IMG/VR virus record: IMGVR_UViG_3300025131_000069
Coordinates: 1-48,707 of that record
Reading direction: 5' to 3' (one strand)
DNA from: a virus
DNA length: 48,707 bases
Part shown: piece after piece, positions 8,780 to 16,869 of the stretch
Layout: the number at the start of each line of letters is the position of its first letter
How positions within the stretch are numbered: position 1 is the stretch's first letter
Translations under genes and position numbers: made by a program
The notes under the pieces: generated by a model
What the model was told of the DNA's origin: nothing
Databases searched by the model: none
What the model saw: only the letters and a program-made list of their open reading frames with translations

Positions 8780-9646
8780 ATGGACATGAAGCGCTTAAGG
8801 CATTCTAAAATCCGTAACACGGGTTTATTGTTTGAATTTATACTCAGACAATTGACTGCAGATGTTTTGGATAAAAAGAATAAGACAAATGCAGTAAACA
8901 TATTAAAAGCTAGATTTAATGAACACACAGAACTTGGTAAGGAACTAGCTTTATATAATATTCTTACTAGTAAAAAGTTTAAGTCAGACAAGAAAGCTAA
9001 TTATTTTGTTAACGAGGTTGTTAAACAACGCAACAAGTTAAATAATTCAGTATTAAGACGCGAAAAATATAATTTAATAAAAGAATTAAAGGGACAATAT
9101 GATTTACAAAAATTTCTTTCGTCAAAAATTAATAATTATAAAGTTTACGCTTCAATTTATCAATTATTTGAAAATACAGAAAAACTGTCTCCGTCATTGA
9201 AAACAGAATCCTTTTTTAATTTAGTTGAACATATTACAACTGATAAAAACAATATAAATTTAAGTGAAACTATCGGTGGTACATCATTACCAAAAGATAG
9301 TGATTTGAGATTATTAACTTATAGAACTTTACTCGAAAAATTCAATGAAAAATATTCTAAATTAAATACACAACAAAAATCTTTATTACGAGCCTATATT
9401 AATAATGTTTCAGGTACAAACTCTTTAAAAGAATATATAGATTCTATTAAACCTGAACTTAAAAAAGAATTAAAGAAATATTCAAGTAAGTTGCAGGATA
9501 AAATAGTACAGATTAAATTAACAGAAGTAATAAAATCTATTGATAAATTTTGCAATACAAGTAAGTCAAATACAGTAAATGATGCAACTGTTATTCAGGC
9601 TATGCGGTATATGGAAGTGTTAAAAGAATTAAAGAAAAATGGATAG
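8780..9646 (+). CDS. Conserved head-region protein, function unknown
   Basis: 288 residues, Lys-rich and largely helical. The N-terminus (MKRLRHSKIRNTGLLFEFIL) resembles a protein I associate with the portal-protease interval of marine T4-like phages. No catalytic motifs or membrane segments are seen. TTGGAG lies 7 bases before the ATG. It overlaps the following gene by 8 bases. A role in prohead assembly is plausible from position only. Confidence 0.6.
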   Translation: MDMKRLRHSKIRNTGLLFEFILRQLTADVLDKKNKTNAVNILKARFNEHTELGKELALYNILTSKKFKSDKKANYFVNEVVKQRNKLNNSVLRREKYNLIKELKGQYDLQKFLSSKINNYKVYASIYQLFENTEKLSPSLKTESFFNLVEHITTDKNNINLSETIGGTSLPKDSDLRLLTYRTLLEKFNEKYSKLNTQQKSLLRAYINNVSGTNSLKEYIDSIKPELKKELKKYSSKLQDKIVQIKLTEVIKSIDKFCNTSKSNTVNDATVIQAMRYMEVLKELKKNG

Positions 9647-9941
9647 AGCCTCATTTAAAGAGTATTTAAAACCCATTGTTCGGGAAATACTTGATGAAGA
9701 TGATATAGATGAAGCTACAGCAACTGATAGTGTAGATGGGTATAATACACCATTTGCATTTTCAGGTAAGAGTGCTAAAAGTAAAAAGAAGAGAAAGAAA
9801 ATAGCAACTAATAGTACTCATTACAGTGTTGTTAATGAAGATTTAAACAATAAAGATTTAAAAACTATAAAGAAACTTATACGCGCCGTTATTGCAGATG
9901 TTTTAAGAGACATTTGGATTAAACGACATAGTTGGAGATAA
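9639..9941 (+). CDS. Small conserved head protein with possible cleavable leader
   Basis: 100 residues. The N-terminus is an amphipathic helix (FKEYLKPIVREILDEDDIDE) ending in I-D-E|A-T-A, close to the apparent capsid-protein cut site L-I-D-E|A-S-K. A Lys-rich patch and a C-terminal helix (KLIRAVIADVLRDIWIKRH) follow. It is translated from inside the end of the previous gene. I infer a head-associated protein processed by the prohead protease; no database family is recognised. Confidence 0.55.
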   Translation: MDRASFKEYLKPIVREILDEDDIDEATATDSVDGYNTPFAFSGKSAKSKKKRKKIATNSTHYSVVNEDLNNKDLKTIKKLIRAVIADVLRDIWIKRHSWR

Positions 9942-9944
9942 TAA

Positions 9945-10307
9945 ATGGCAGGATATAAACAAGACCCAAATGATTCGACAAAACAAGTTCCTAGTAGCCC
10001 TTTTCGTAGTGCTTATCAAAATGTAACAACAACTACATTGCCGGCAGAAGCTACTATTCAAAAAAGACCTAGTTCTATTATAATAGGTAAAGATGGTACA
10101 TATGCTTTTTTGTATGAAACAACTGCTTCAGCAGGTAATTCATCTACATTACCAGATTTCAGTAAATACATTACGGGTTCAAAATTATTCGAGACAGACC
10201 AAGGTCCAGTTGAATTACCTATACAACCTGTAGCTTGGAGATTGACAGATGAAGGTTCTAATGGTGCTGTTGGTGACATAACATTTATCTATAGAGGAGG
10301 AGCTTAG
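9945..10307 (+). CDS. Small structural protein, unknown
   Basis: 120 residues, beta-rich and Thr/Ser/Pro-rich, with no Cys and no membrane segment. The composition and the C-terminal AVGDITFIYRGGA suggest a compact beta fold such as a head decoration or connector subunit. It lies 3 bases after the preceding gene and directly before the prohead protease. Function is not recognised. Confidence 0.5.
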   Translation: MAGYKQDPNDSTKQVPSSPFRSAYQNVTTTTLPAEATIQKRPSSIIIGKDGTYAFLYETTASAGNSSTLPDFSKYITGSKLFETDQGPVELPIQPVAWRLTDEGSNGAVGDITFIYRGGA

Positions 10308-10308
10308 A

Positions 10309-10947
10309 ATGACGACTAAAAACTTACTAGTAGATTACATGACATTTGATGTGACTCCAAGTCAAATCAATGAATCCATTAAAAGAAATGATGGTAGATT
10401 AGTTGTGAATGGAGTACTTCAAAGAGCAGAAGCTAAAAACCAGAACGGTAGGGTATACCCAAGAGATACTCTTATGAGGGAAGCTAAGAAATATGCTGAA
10501 ACTAATATTAAAGAGCGAAGAGCTCTTGGTGAACTTGACCATCCTGATTCTTCTGTTGTTAATTTAAACAATGTATCTCATAATATACTTGAAATGCATT
10601 GGAAAGGTGATGATTTACTTGGTACTGTTGAAGTTCTTGGAACACCTGCTGGAAACATTTTAAAAGAATTATTTAAAAGTGGTATAAAATTAGGTATTTC
10701 GTCTCGTGGTATGGGTTCTGTAAAAGAATTAACAAATGAAGAAGACGGAGATACAACTGTACAAGTTCAACCTGATTTTGAACTCATCGCATTTGATTTC
10801 GTATCAAATCCATCTACACACGGAGCTTTCCTATCACCTCAAAACGAAGGTAGATTAAATGAAAGTGTTGGAACAAGAAAAGATGGAGTTTGTTGTCATG
10901 ATTGTAAGGTTGAATCAATTTTAAATGATATTATTCAAGGAGTGTAA
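10309..10947 (+). CDS. Prohead core protease (gp21-like)
   Basis: 212 residues. It shows the herpes/T4-type prohead serine protease pattern: NQNGRVYPRDTL, then H78 in G-E-L-D-H-P-D-S-S, and the catalytic Ser in L-G-I-S131-S-R-G. The family cuts head proteins after Glu in L/I-x-E during maturation, which matters because such sites abound in genes downstream. The C-terminus has an unusual Cys cluster (GVCCHDC). The start has a strong GAGGAGG site. Identification is confident. Confidence 0.92.
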   Translation: MTTKNLLVDYMTFDVTPSQINESIKRNDGRLVVNGVLQRAEAKNQNGRVYPRDTLMREAKKYAETNIKERRALGELDHPDSSVVNLNNVSHNILEMHWKGDDLLGTVEVLGTPAGNILKELFKSGIKLGISSRGMGSVKELTNEEDGDTTVQVQPDFELIAFDFVSNPSTHGAFLSPQNEGRLNESVGTRKDGVCCHDCKVESILNDIIQGV

Positions 10948-10948
10948 T

Positions 10949-11374
10949 ATGGATTATAAAACAATGATGGGATATTCAAAAAAGAAAAAGGTAATAAAAG
11001 AAAAAGTAAAAAAATCTAAGCATTCAGTAATTGAAGGGATAAAAACAGAACTTAACGAATGGAATGATACTACATATAAAAGTTTACCAAAAAGATGGTC
11101 AAAAAAAGCTTTTGATGACTCTGGATTAACTGATTATGAAAAACAAAAAGTTAATGAAGTTGGTGTAACCCCTCAACACAAAAAATTTATAACCAAAATT
11201 AATAAAGCTGAAGAAAATTTACATAAACATATTCATTTATATAAAAATTTCCTTATCAGTCAAGGCCAAAAAGATGCAGGAATGGAACTTAGTAGTAAAT
11301 ATGTTACTATTGTAGGTGGTTTTACACATTATTTAAAAACTACTTGGGTTAAAATGTTGAGAAAGATGATATAA
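10949..11374 (+). CDS. Hypothetical Lys-rich protein
   Basis: 141 residues from the ATG at 10949, chosen because AAGGAG (10937-10942) sits 6 bases upstream; a longer frame from 10925 lacks such a site. The first 30 residues are very basic; the rest is helical, with a His pair (HKHIHLYKN) and a C-terminal amphipathic stretch. No family is recognised. It is the first gene after the protease and ends in a one-base overlap with the polyprotein-like gene, so it may belong to the same head-cargo group. Confidence 0.55.
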   Translation: MDYKTMMGYSKKKKVIKEKVKKSKHSVIEGIKTELNEWNDTTYKSLPKRWSKKAFDDSGLTDYEKQKVNEVGVTPQHKKFITKINKAEENLHKHIHLYKNFLISQGQKDAGMELSSKYVTIVGGFTHYLKTTWVKMLRKMI

Positions 11375-13470
11375 TGCCAGCAAAGTCAAAATCACAACAA
11401 AGATTTTTTGGTGTCGTAAAAGGTATCCAAAAAGGTACGGGTAAGGGTACTGGTAAAGCTAAAAAAGCTGCTAAAGATATGAGTGCTTCTGATGTAGATG
11501 ATTTTGCGTCTACGAAACATAAAGGCCTACCTAATAAAGTTAAAAGAGAAAGTCGTGTTAGAAGTTTAATTAGAAAGATGGTCCGTGAAATTATGAAAGA
11601 AGATTTTGCAGGGTCTCTGAAACAAGAAGATAGAAAAGAATTTGATAATACTCGAAAGAAACAATCAGAAGTTCTTGGGTATAAATTAACTGGTACTCCC
11701 GATGTAAAAACAGAAATTGATGATGCTACAGTTAAAGAAGGAAAACTATCAAAATCTCAAATCAAAAAGATGAGAGATAAATTTGATAAGACTGGTAAAT
11801 TACCACCTCATTTACAAAAGTTAGCTGATTTGATGGATAAACATAAAGGTGTTAAAGATATAGTTGTTCCTGGTTTAGAATGGATGGCAGATATAAAAGA
11901 AGCTAAAAAAAGAGATTATAAAGCAGAATACAAGAAATATGGTTCTTCTAAAAAGGCTAAAAAATATAGAGCTGAATTAAATGCTTACAATAGAAAAAAA
12001 GGAACTTATGGAAATGGTGATGGTAAAGACGCATCACATAAAGGTGGAAAGATTGCAGGATTTGAAAAAGAATCAGTAAATCGTGGAAGAGCGGAGAAAA
12101 GTAGATTGAAGAAAGAAGGAAAACTTAATGAAGTTAACAAAAAACATTTCTTGAAATTGATTCATGATGAATTAAAAAGTATTATAGGTCAAAAAAAATA
12201 TGTAAAAAAAGCTTTATCAAAGAAAAATTTAGAAAATTGGGAAAGAAAAGAATTTAACGCTATTTGGCCGGGACTTGTAAAGAGAGAAAAAGAATTAATG
12301 AAGCATCAGAGAAATGTAGCTGTGATGAAAGAAGGAAAACTTACAGAAGATTACAAAAACAACAAATGGGAAGTATATGTTGCAGATGAAAAAGGTAAAG
12401 AAAAAATTGTGAAAGTGGCTAAATCTAAAAGAGCTGGAGTTATTCTCTATAATAAATTGATTAATACGGATAAATATCACGAAGTTGGAATGAGAGTAAT
12501 TAAAGAAGGAAAACTTACAGAAGCTTCAAATGATACATTTATTAATATCTTAACAAAATTTGGATTTACAAAAGGTACTAGAGACTGGGGTGGACATCAC
12601 TTCTTTGTTCACAAAGGTAAAAAATTATACGCAACATATCATCCGACTGGTAGAAGTATAGTTATTGAACCAAAACGAGGTGGTAAACCTGTATTTGATT
12701 CGGCTAGAAGTAATTTTTCTATTAAGGCTTTATTAAATTATTTACAATCACCATCTAATAAATTTGTAAGTACAGAAGGAAAACTTACAGAAGCAGAAAT
12801 TTGGTTTAATCCAAAAGTATTAGAACCATATCTTAAAAAGATAGGTCTTAAATTTCCAAAATATCCAAAACAGGGTGATGTATTATATAAGGGTAAAAAG
12901 GTTGGACATATGTCAAATTTTAATGGATTTCAAGTTTATAGTAAATCACTACTTAAACAACTACAAAAAGTTGAAAGGAAATATAAACTTGGTATTTGGA
13001 ATCCAACTTCTGGTTTGACTATGGAAGGAAAACTTACAGAAGGTAAAAGAAGAGAATTAGAAATCCATGTTATGGATAAACTAAAAGTTGATAAAATTTT
13101 AAAAAAATTAAGACTTAAATCTGGTAAGGATTATGATATCGGGTATGGTAGCAGTAGGTCATTTGTGTTAGATATTGATGTTAAACATTTAGATAAAATT
13201 GTTGCTCTTTTAAGAAGCGTAAGGGTACGAGTGAAAGAAGAAAAACTTTCAGAAGTAAGTGGTGTAGAAAAAGTCTTAGCTATGGCAGATGGTGGTTATG
13301 GAAAACTTGGTGGTAAACTCGTAGATGGTATGAGTGCTAATCTATTCAAAGCTGTTTATGAAAAAGCCAATGATAAAACTAAAGAAAAAATTAACAAAAT
13401 GAACGAAAAACAATTATATGTGTTTATGACTAAATTGTGGAGTAAGTTCGGCAGACAGGTGAAAATATAA
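11374..13470 (+). CDS. Modular head-internal polyprotein candidate with repeated K-L-x-E sites
   Basis: 698 residues. The N-terminus (PAKSKSQQRFFGVVKGIQKG, then DDFASTKHKGLP) resembles a small conserved phage protein. The rest is a string of unrelated short basic modules separated by near-identical linkers: LNE253|V, LTE325|D, LTE383|A, LTE473|A, LTE556|G and LSE627|V, plus MKE76|D. The modules between them are 72, 58, 90, 83 and 71 residues, with a 71-residue tail. Each linker fits the L/I-x-E cut rule of T4-type prohead proteases, encoded just upstream. I infer a precursor packaged in the prohead and cut into six or more small proteins. No module has a recognised enzymatic motif. Cleavage is not shown. 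Confidence 0.65.
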   Translation: MPAKSKSQQRFFGVVKGIQKGTGKGTGKAKKAAKDMSASDVDDFASTKHKGLPNKVKRESRVRSLIRKMVREIMKEDFAGSLKQEDRKEFDNTRKKQSEVLGYKLTGTPDVKTEIDDATVKEGKLSKSQIKKMRDKFDKTGKLPPHLQKLADLMDKHKGVKDIVVPGLEWMADIKEAKKRDYKAEYKKYGSSKKAKKYRAELNAYNRKKGTYGNGDGKDASHKGGKIAGFEKESVNRGRAEKSRLKKEGKLNEVNKKHFLKLIHDELKSIIGQKKYVKKALSKKNLENWERKEFNAIWPGLVKREKELMKHQRNVAVMKEGKLTEDYKNNKWEVYVADEKGKEKIVKVAKSKRAGVILYNKLINTDKYHEVGMRVIKEGKLTEASNDTFINILTKFGFTKGTRDWGGHHFFVHKGKKLYATYHPTGRSIVIEPKRGGKPVFDSARSNFSIKALLNYLQSPSNKFVSTEGKLTEAEIWFNPKVLEPYLKKIGLKFPKYPKQGDVLYKGKKVGHMSNFNGFQVYSKSLLKQLQKVERKYKLGIWNPTSGLTMEGKLTEGKRRELEIHVMDKLKVDKILKKLRLKSGKDYDIGYGSSRSFVLDIDVKHLDKIVALLRSVRVRVKEEKLSEVSGVEKVLAMADGGYGKLGGKLVDGMSANLFKAVYEKANDKTKEKINKMNEKQLYVFMTKLWSKFGRQVKI
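12331..12348 (+). repeat. 18-base repeat GAAGGAAAACTTACAGAA, copy 1
   Basis: Encodes E-G-K-L-T-E before residue 326 of the polyprotein candidate. The identical 18 bases recur at 12505, 12775, 13024 and 16583; degenerate relatives lie at 11737, 12115 and 13237. Confidence 0.9.
12505..12522 (+). repeat. 18-base repeat GAAGGAAAACTTACAGAA, copy 2
   Basis: Identical to copy 1; encodes E-G-K-L-T-E before Ala384. Confidence 0.9.
12775..12792 (+). repeat. 18-base repeat GAAGGAAAACTTACAGAA, copy 3
   Basis: Identical to copy 1; encodes E-G-K-L-T-E before Ala474. The identity with the copy at 16583 extends by a few bases on both sides. Confidence 0.9.
13024..13041 (+). repeat. 18-base repeat GAAGGAAAACTTACAGAA, copy 4
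   Basis: Identical to copy 1; encodes E-G-K-L-T-E before Gly557. Confidence 0.9.
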
Positions 13471-13724
13471 TGAAAATATCAAAGTCAAGAATAAAAGAAA
13501 TGATTAAAGAAGAATTAGAATCTTATATGAAAGAACAAGATTTAGAGAAAGTTGCTATACCTAGTAATGTAAAACGATTTATGAACAGATTTATTGATGT
13601 AGTAGATGATGGTAAATTGAATAGACAGAAACAGAAAGCAATTTTATATAAAGTTGTAAAAGGATTGGGTATTTCACCACAAGAATTACAAATGTATGTT
13701 CAGAAAGTTAAAAAAGGACTATAG
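13470..13724 (+). CDS. Small basic head-cluster protein
   Basis: 84 residues. The N-terminal amphipathic helix (SRIKEMIKEELESYMKE) resembles the leader-like helices of neighbours and contains I-K-E candidates for prohead-protease cutting. The rest is a small helical domain ending KVKKGL. It begins in a TAATG overlap with the polyprotein gene, indicating translational coupling. Function unknown. Confidence 0.55.
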   Translation: MKISKSRIKEMIKEELESYMKEQDLEKVAIPSNVKRFMNRFIDVVDDGKLNRQKQKAILYKVVKGLGISPQELQMYVQKVKKGL

Positions 13725-14074
13725 TGATTAAACTAAAAGACTTATTAAACGAAGCATCAACAAGTGAATCATTTAAACAAATGAGAAATTTGATGAAAAA
13801 TGGAATACCTATGATTTTTAGAAAAGAAGAAGGTGGACTTCAGGCTAAATATTATTATAAAATAATGCAAAATGGAGATGTGGGTTCATTTATTCAAGCA
13901 CTTTCTGTAGGTGACCCTAAAGCTATAAAACTATGGCCAAAGGTTAGTAAAGTAATTAAAAAGAGTATGGATAATTTTTATAAAGAAGATATTAAACAAA
14001 AACAACAAACAAATACTGAAAGAAACAAATTATGGATGTTGTTGGGTAAATATGGTAAGAAATTAAAGGTATGA
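13724..14074 (+). CDS. Head-internal protein candidate with 10-residue L-x-E leader
   Basis: 116 residues, GTG start in a TAGTG overlap with the previous stop. The first ten residues, MIKLKDLLNE, followed by A-S-T, match the length and cut-site pattern of the T4 internal-protein capsid targeting sequence (short leader cut after L/I-x-E). The mature part is a basic helical domain without recognised motifs. I infer targeting to the prohead core and cleavage after E10. Confidence 0.6.
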   Translation: MIKLKDLLNEASTSESFKQMRNLMKNGIPMIFRKEEGGLQAKYYYKIMQNGDVGSFIQALSVGDPKAIKLWPKVSKVIKKSMDNFYKEDIKQKQQTNTERNKLWMLLGKYGKKLKV

Positions 14075-14652
14075 TTAAGTTAAAATCATTATTAAAAGAA
14101 AAGGGAATTGAATTAGGTAAAGTTTATACCTTAAAAGATAGACCACCTTTTAAAGTCAATGAAGATGATAAAGAAGGTAAGATGGCTAAGTTTGACGCAA
14201 AAGAAGCGTACGAAGATGCTATTGATGTCTTTAAAATGATTGATGAATATGATGATTTACCAGAATGGCTAGAAGCTAAAATAACAAAGGCTTCTGATTA
14301 CTTAAATGATGTGAAAGATTATTTAACACATTATCATAATGATAAAGTAGATGAGAGTTGGAAGTCAGGACCTGGATATTCATCTAAAGAGGCTAAAGTA
14401 GCCGTTGATGGTGCATTGAGGGAATATTCAAAGCAACTAAAAAAATTACAATATAGAGTAATAAAAGATTGGATGACAAAAGCTAAAGCAGGAGTAATTG
14501 ATTATTTTGACTTAGTTAGAGGATTTAAAACTGGTGATGCTAGAAGAGCAAACCCATATGAGGTTGATTTTTTAATGTCAGTATTATCAAAAGATAAAAT
14601 TATCGACAGATTTAGAACATACTTTGGCGGTAAGAAAGGGAAAAAAAGATAA
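14071..14652 (+). CDS. Head-internal protein candidate, helical, with 10-residue leader
   Basis: 193 residues. It starts MIKLKSLLKE|K, nearly the same leader as the gene before it. The middle (LPEWLEAKITKASDYLNDVKDYL) is a helical domain of a kind I associate with marine phage proteins, and the C-terminus is basic (FGGKKGKKR). It overlaps the previous gene by 4 bases. Proposed as packaged cargo or core protein; no enzymatic motif is seen. Confidence 0.58.
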   Translation: MIKLKSLLKEKGIELGKVYTLKDRPPFKVNEDDKEGKMAKFDAKEAYEDAIDVFKMIDEYDDLPEWLEAKITKASDYLNDVKDYLTHYHNDKVDESWKSGPGYSSKEAKVAVDGALREYSKQLKKLQYRVIKDWMTKAKAGVIDYFDLVRGFKTGDARRANPYEVDFLMSVLSKDKIIDRFRTYFGGKKGKKR

Positions 14653-14939
14653 TGGCTACCACAAACAAGGAGATTATAGAAAAGTTAAATTGTTTAGAAG
14701 ATAGAGTATCTGGCAATGAACTGAAAGAAATACACCAGACAGTGAACGAAATTAAAGAAATTTTATTAGACCCTGAAGATGGTTTAATTGTTCGTGTGAA
14801 CAAAAATACATATTGGAGACGGGAAATAAACGTAGATGAATTTAAATTGTTATTAAGATGGAAACAAACAGTTACACATGCTATGTGGGTAGCATACACA
14901 GCACTAGCGGGAATAATAGTAAAACTAATTTTTTGGTAG
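14652..14939 (+). CDS. Small coiled-coil protein with C-terminal transmembrane helix
   Basis: 95 residues: an N-terminal polar helical region with a heptad pattern (about 5-40) and one hydrophobic helix at residues 74-94 (THAMWVAYTALAGIIVKLIFW). The layout resembles XhlA-type haemolysin/holin accessory proteins. It is an isolated membrane gene within head-cluster genes, overlapping the previous stop by one base (TAATG). A lysis role is possible but not shown. Confidence 0.5.
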   Translation: MATTNKEIIEKLNCLEDRVSGNELKEIHQTVNEIKEILLDPEDGLIVRVNKNTYWRREINVDEFKLLLRWKQTVTHAMWVAYTALAGIIVKLIFW

Positions 14940-14949
14940 GAGAAAAAAA

Positions 14950-15150
14950 ATGGCATTAAAAGATATGATATCTCAACTAGCTAGAGAAGTCGGCATAAAT
15001 AAAAGTCAAATTAGTGGACGGTATGACCAGCCAGTTGAGTCTAACAAAAAAAACATAGACAAGAATAAATTACAGTCTGCAGGTTTGAATAATCTAAAAA
15101 GCGATATTAAGCCTATAAAGATAGGTGATGGGTTAGCAAAAGGAAAATAG
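14950..15150 (+). CDS. Small hypothetical protein
   Basis: 66 residues, polar, with no membrane segment or Cys. The N-terminus (MALKDMISQLAREVGINKS) is an amphipathic helix; the rest is Lys/Asn-rich and probably disordered. AGGAG lies 7 bases before the ATG, and an identical GGAGAAAAAAA-type site precedes the next gene. Family and function not recognised. Confidence 0.5.
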   Translation: MALKDMISQLAREVGINKSQISGRYDQPVESNKKNIDKNKLQSAGLNNLKSDIKPIKIGDGLAKGK

Positions 15151-15161
15151 GAGAAAAAAAA

Positions 15162-15800
15162 ATGGCAAAACTAAAAAACTTATTACAAGAAGTTTTTGAA
15201 GACCAAGAATCAAAAGTAAACAAGTATGAAGTGTCAGAAGGTGTTAGAAATTATGCTGTCGTTGGAAAACAACTTTATAATAATACTAATATTATAGAGA
15301 TAGCAAAACAACTATCTCATGTAGCAGAATCTGCACATTCTCATATACTTGGTGAAAATGAAGACTGGTTTGATAAAGTTTCAGTAAATAGAAATATGAA
15401 ATCACTCAAAACAAATGTTGCTGAATTTAAGAAAGCAGCAGTAGAGGCTAATTCTTTAAATCAAAGATTAACTGCTTTATATGAAGATATTGGTCAGGTA
15501 TTGAATCGTTATTATGATATCGATGAAGTTGTTGACGAAGCTTTAGATAAAGTAGATACCTCTAAAGTAGAACCTGAAGATGACTTTAAAGATAGAGAAG
15601 ACAAAGACATCGATAACGATGGTGACTCTGATGAAGAAGATAAATATATTCATAATAAAAGACAAGCTATAACTAAAGCCGTGAAACAAACGAAAGAAAG
15701 TATGGACGCCAAACCAAAGAAAAGATTGAAAGACCTTGAAATGGGAAGAGTAATTGGTATACCATCATTAGGTGCTATTGCTAGAAAAATTGGAAAGTAA
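15162..15800 (+). CDS. Head-internal protein candidate with leader and Asp-rich calcium-loop-like segment
   Basis: 212 residues. The leader MAKLKNLLQE|V is the third 10-residue L-x-E leader in the cluster. A long helical region follows (about 40-125), then an acidic segment with DIDNDGDSDEED, which fits the D-x-D-x-D-G start of an EF-hand/dockerin calcium loop, then a basic tail. I associate similar DxDNDGD...KYIHNKR segments with marine phage proteins. Proposed to be packaged in the head; function unknown. Confidence 0.58.
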   Translation: MAKLKNLLQEVFEDQESKVNKYEVSEGVRNYAVVGKQLYNNTNIIEIAKQLSHVAESAHSHILGENEDWFDKVSVNRNMKSLKTNVAEFKKAAVEANSLNQRLTALYEDIGQVLNRYYDIDEVVDEALDKVDTSKVEPEDDFKDREDKDIDNDGDSDEEDKYIHNKRQAITKAVKQTKESMDAKPKKRLKDLEMGRVIGIPSLGAIARKIGK

Positions 15801-16136
15801 ATGAAAGAGATGTTTGAACATCATCTTTATCATTTAGCAATATATAGTTTTGTTATTTGGCAGGGTGTATTAGGTATTTGGATATTATTGAGATGGGTTT
15901 CTAAAAATATAAAGTTTCACAAGTCTCCTATTCTTGGTATCGGAGAAACAATTCAAAAGAATGTTTCTGTGATTGAAGAAACTAAAGTAAAAAAAGATAT
16001 GGGGCCCATTGAAGTAGGTGTTAAAAAGAATGTAATTATGGATACTAAGTCTGATGAATCAAGTGTCAAACTTGATGAAAAAATAAAGGGTAAAGTAAAA
16101 ACCCAAAAAGACAAACTGAGGAGTTTGAGGAAATGA
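15801..16136 (+). CDS. N-terminal membrane-anchored protein
   Basis: 111 residues. A hydrophobic helix spans about residues 12-32 (AIYSFVIWQGVLGIWILLRW), followed by a polar tail ending KVKTQKDKLRSLRK. That basic tail resembles the end of the protein at 23642 (KVMNKKDKLKALRRR), which may be a shared docking element. Starts one base after the previous stop. Function not recognised. Confidence 0.5.
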   Translation: MKEMFEHHLYHLAIYSFVIWQGVLGIWILLRWVSKNIKFHKSPILGIGETIQKNVSVIEETKVKKDMGPIEVGVKKNVIMDTKSDESSVKLDEKIKGKVKTQKDKLRSLRK

Positions 16137-16867
16137 AATTAAAAGAATCTGAAATAAAAGAAATTATTAAAGAAATAATATCTGAATTAAAGATAGTAAA
16201 ATTTTCATCTGAAGATATGAAAACATTACATTCAAATGGACAGGTAGAGAAAGAAGGGATTTTTTATCAATATCACAACCCCACAGAAGAAGGTGGTAAA
16301 GGGAGTGGTCCACAAAAAGGTGGTAAAAAGAAAAAACCAACATACCATTATAAAGGCGATGATAAATTAGTTAGTTTAAAAGTTAGAGAAGTAAAACTTA
16401 CAGAAAAAAGTTTTGCAAAAGATAATCCATATCAAATAGTATCTGATACTTGGAAACAATTATATCATATGATAAATGTTCAAAAAAAGAAAGGTAAGTT
16501 GGGACCAAAAGGATACAAAGAGATGATGAAGATTTCTAAAGGACTCCAAAAAATGCAACAATATTTTTATCAGAGAAAAACAGAAGGAAAACTTACAGAA
16601 GCTTGGAAAACGAGTAAAGGTAGTGGAAGAGGTAGAAGTTGGATGAATTATGATAAAGGTAACATTCGTTTACAAGTAACTAAAGATGGTAGTAAGTATA
16701 GTGCTTGGTTAGCAAAAATACCTAATTCAAGTGGTAAATATATGTTTGATTTAACTGGATTAAACAAATCACATATAGAAACACTTAAAGTTCTTGTTCA
16801 AAATACAGATAATTTATCTAAAGCAGCAAAATTAGTAAGTTCAAAATTTAAAAAATATAAGAGGTAA
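16133..16867 (+). CDS. Second modular head-cargo candidate with K-L-T-E sites
   Basis: 244 residues. The N-terminal helix (LKESEIKEIIKEIISELK) is leader-like. Two L-T-E sites split the rest: VKLTE91|K and EGKLTE156|A, leaving modules of 65 and 88 residues. The second site is encoded by the same 18 bases found four times in the polyprotein candidate at 11374. Both modules are basic with no recognised motif. ATGA overlap with the previous gene. The same DNA repeat in a separate gene argues for module exchange between the two. Confidence 0.6.
   Translation: MKLKESEIKEIIKEIISELKIVKFSSEDMKTLHSNGQVEKEGIFYQYHNPTEEGGKGSGPQKGGKKKKPTYHYKGDDKLVSLKVREVKLTEKSFAKDNPYQIVSDTWKQLYHMINVQKKKGKLGPKGYKEMMKISKGLQKMQQYFYQRKTEGKLTEAWKTSKGSGRGRSWMNYDKGNIRLQVTKDGSKYSAWLAKIPNSSGKYMFDLTGLNKSHIETLKVLVQNTDNLSKAAKLVSSKFKKYKR
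16583..16600 (+). repeat. 18-base repeat GAAGGAAAACTTACAGAA, copy 5
   Basis: Identical to the four copies in the gene at 11374 but located in a different gene about 3.5 kb away. Confidence 0.9.
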
Positions 16868-16869
16868 TT

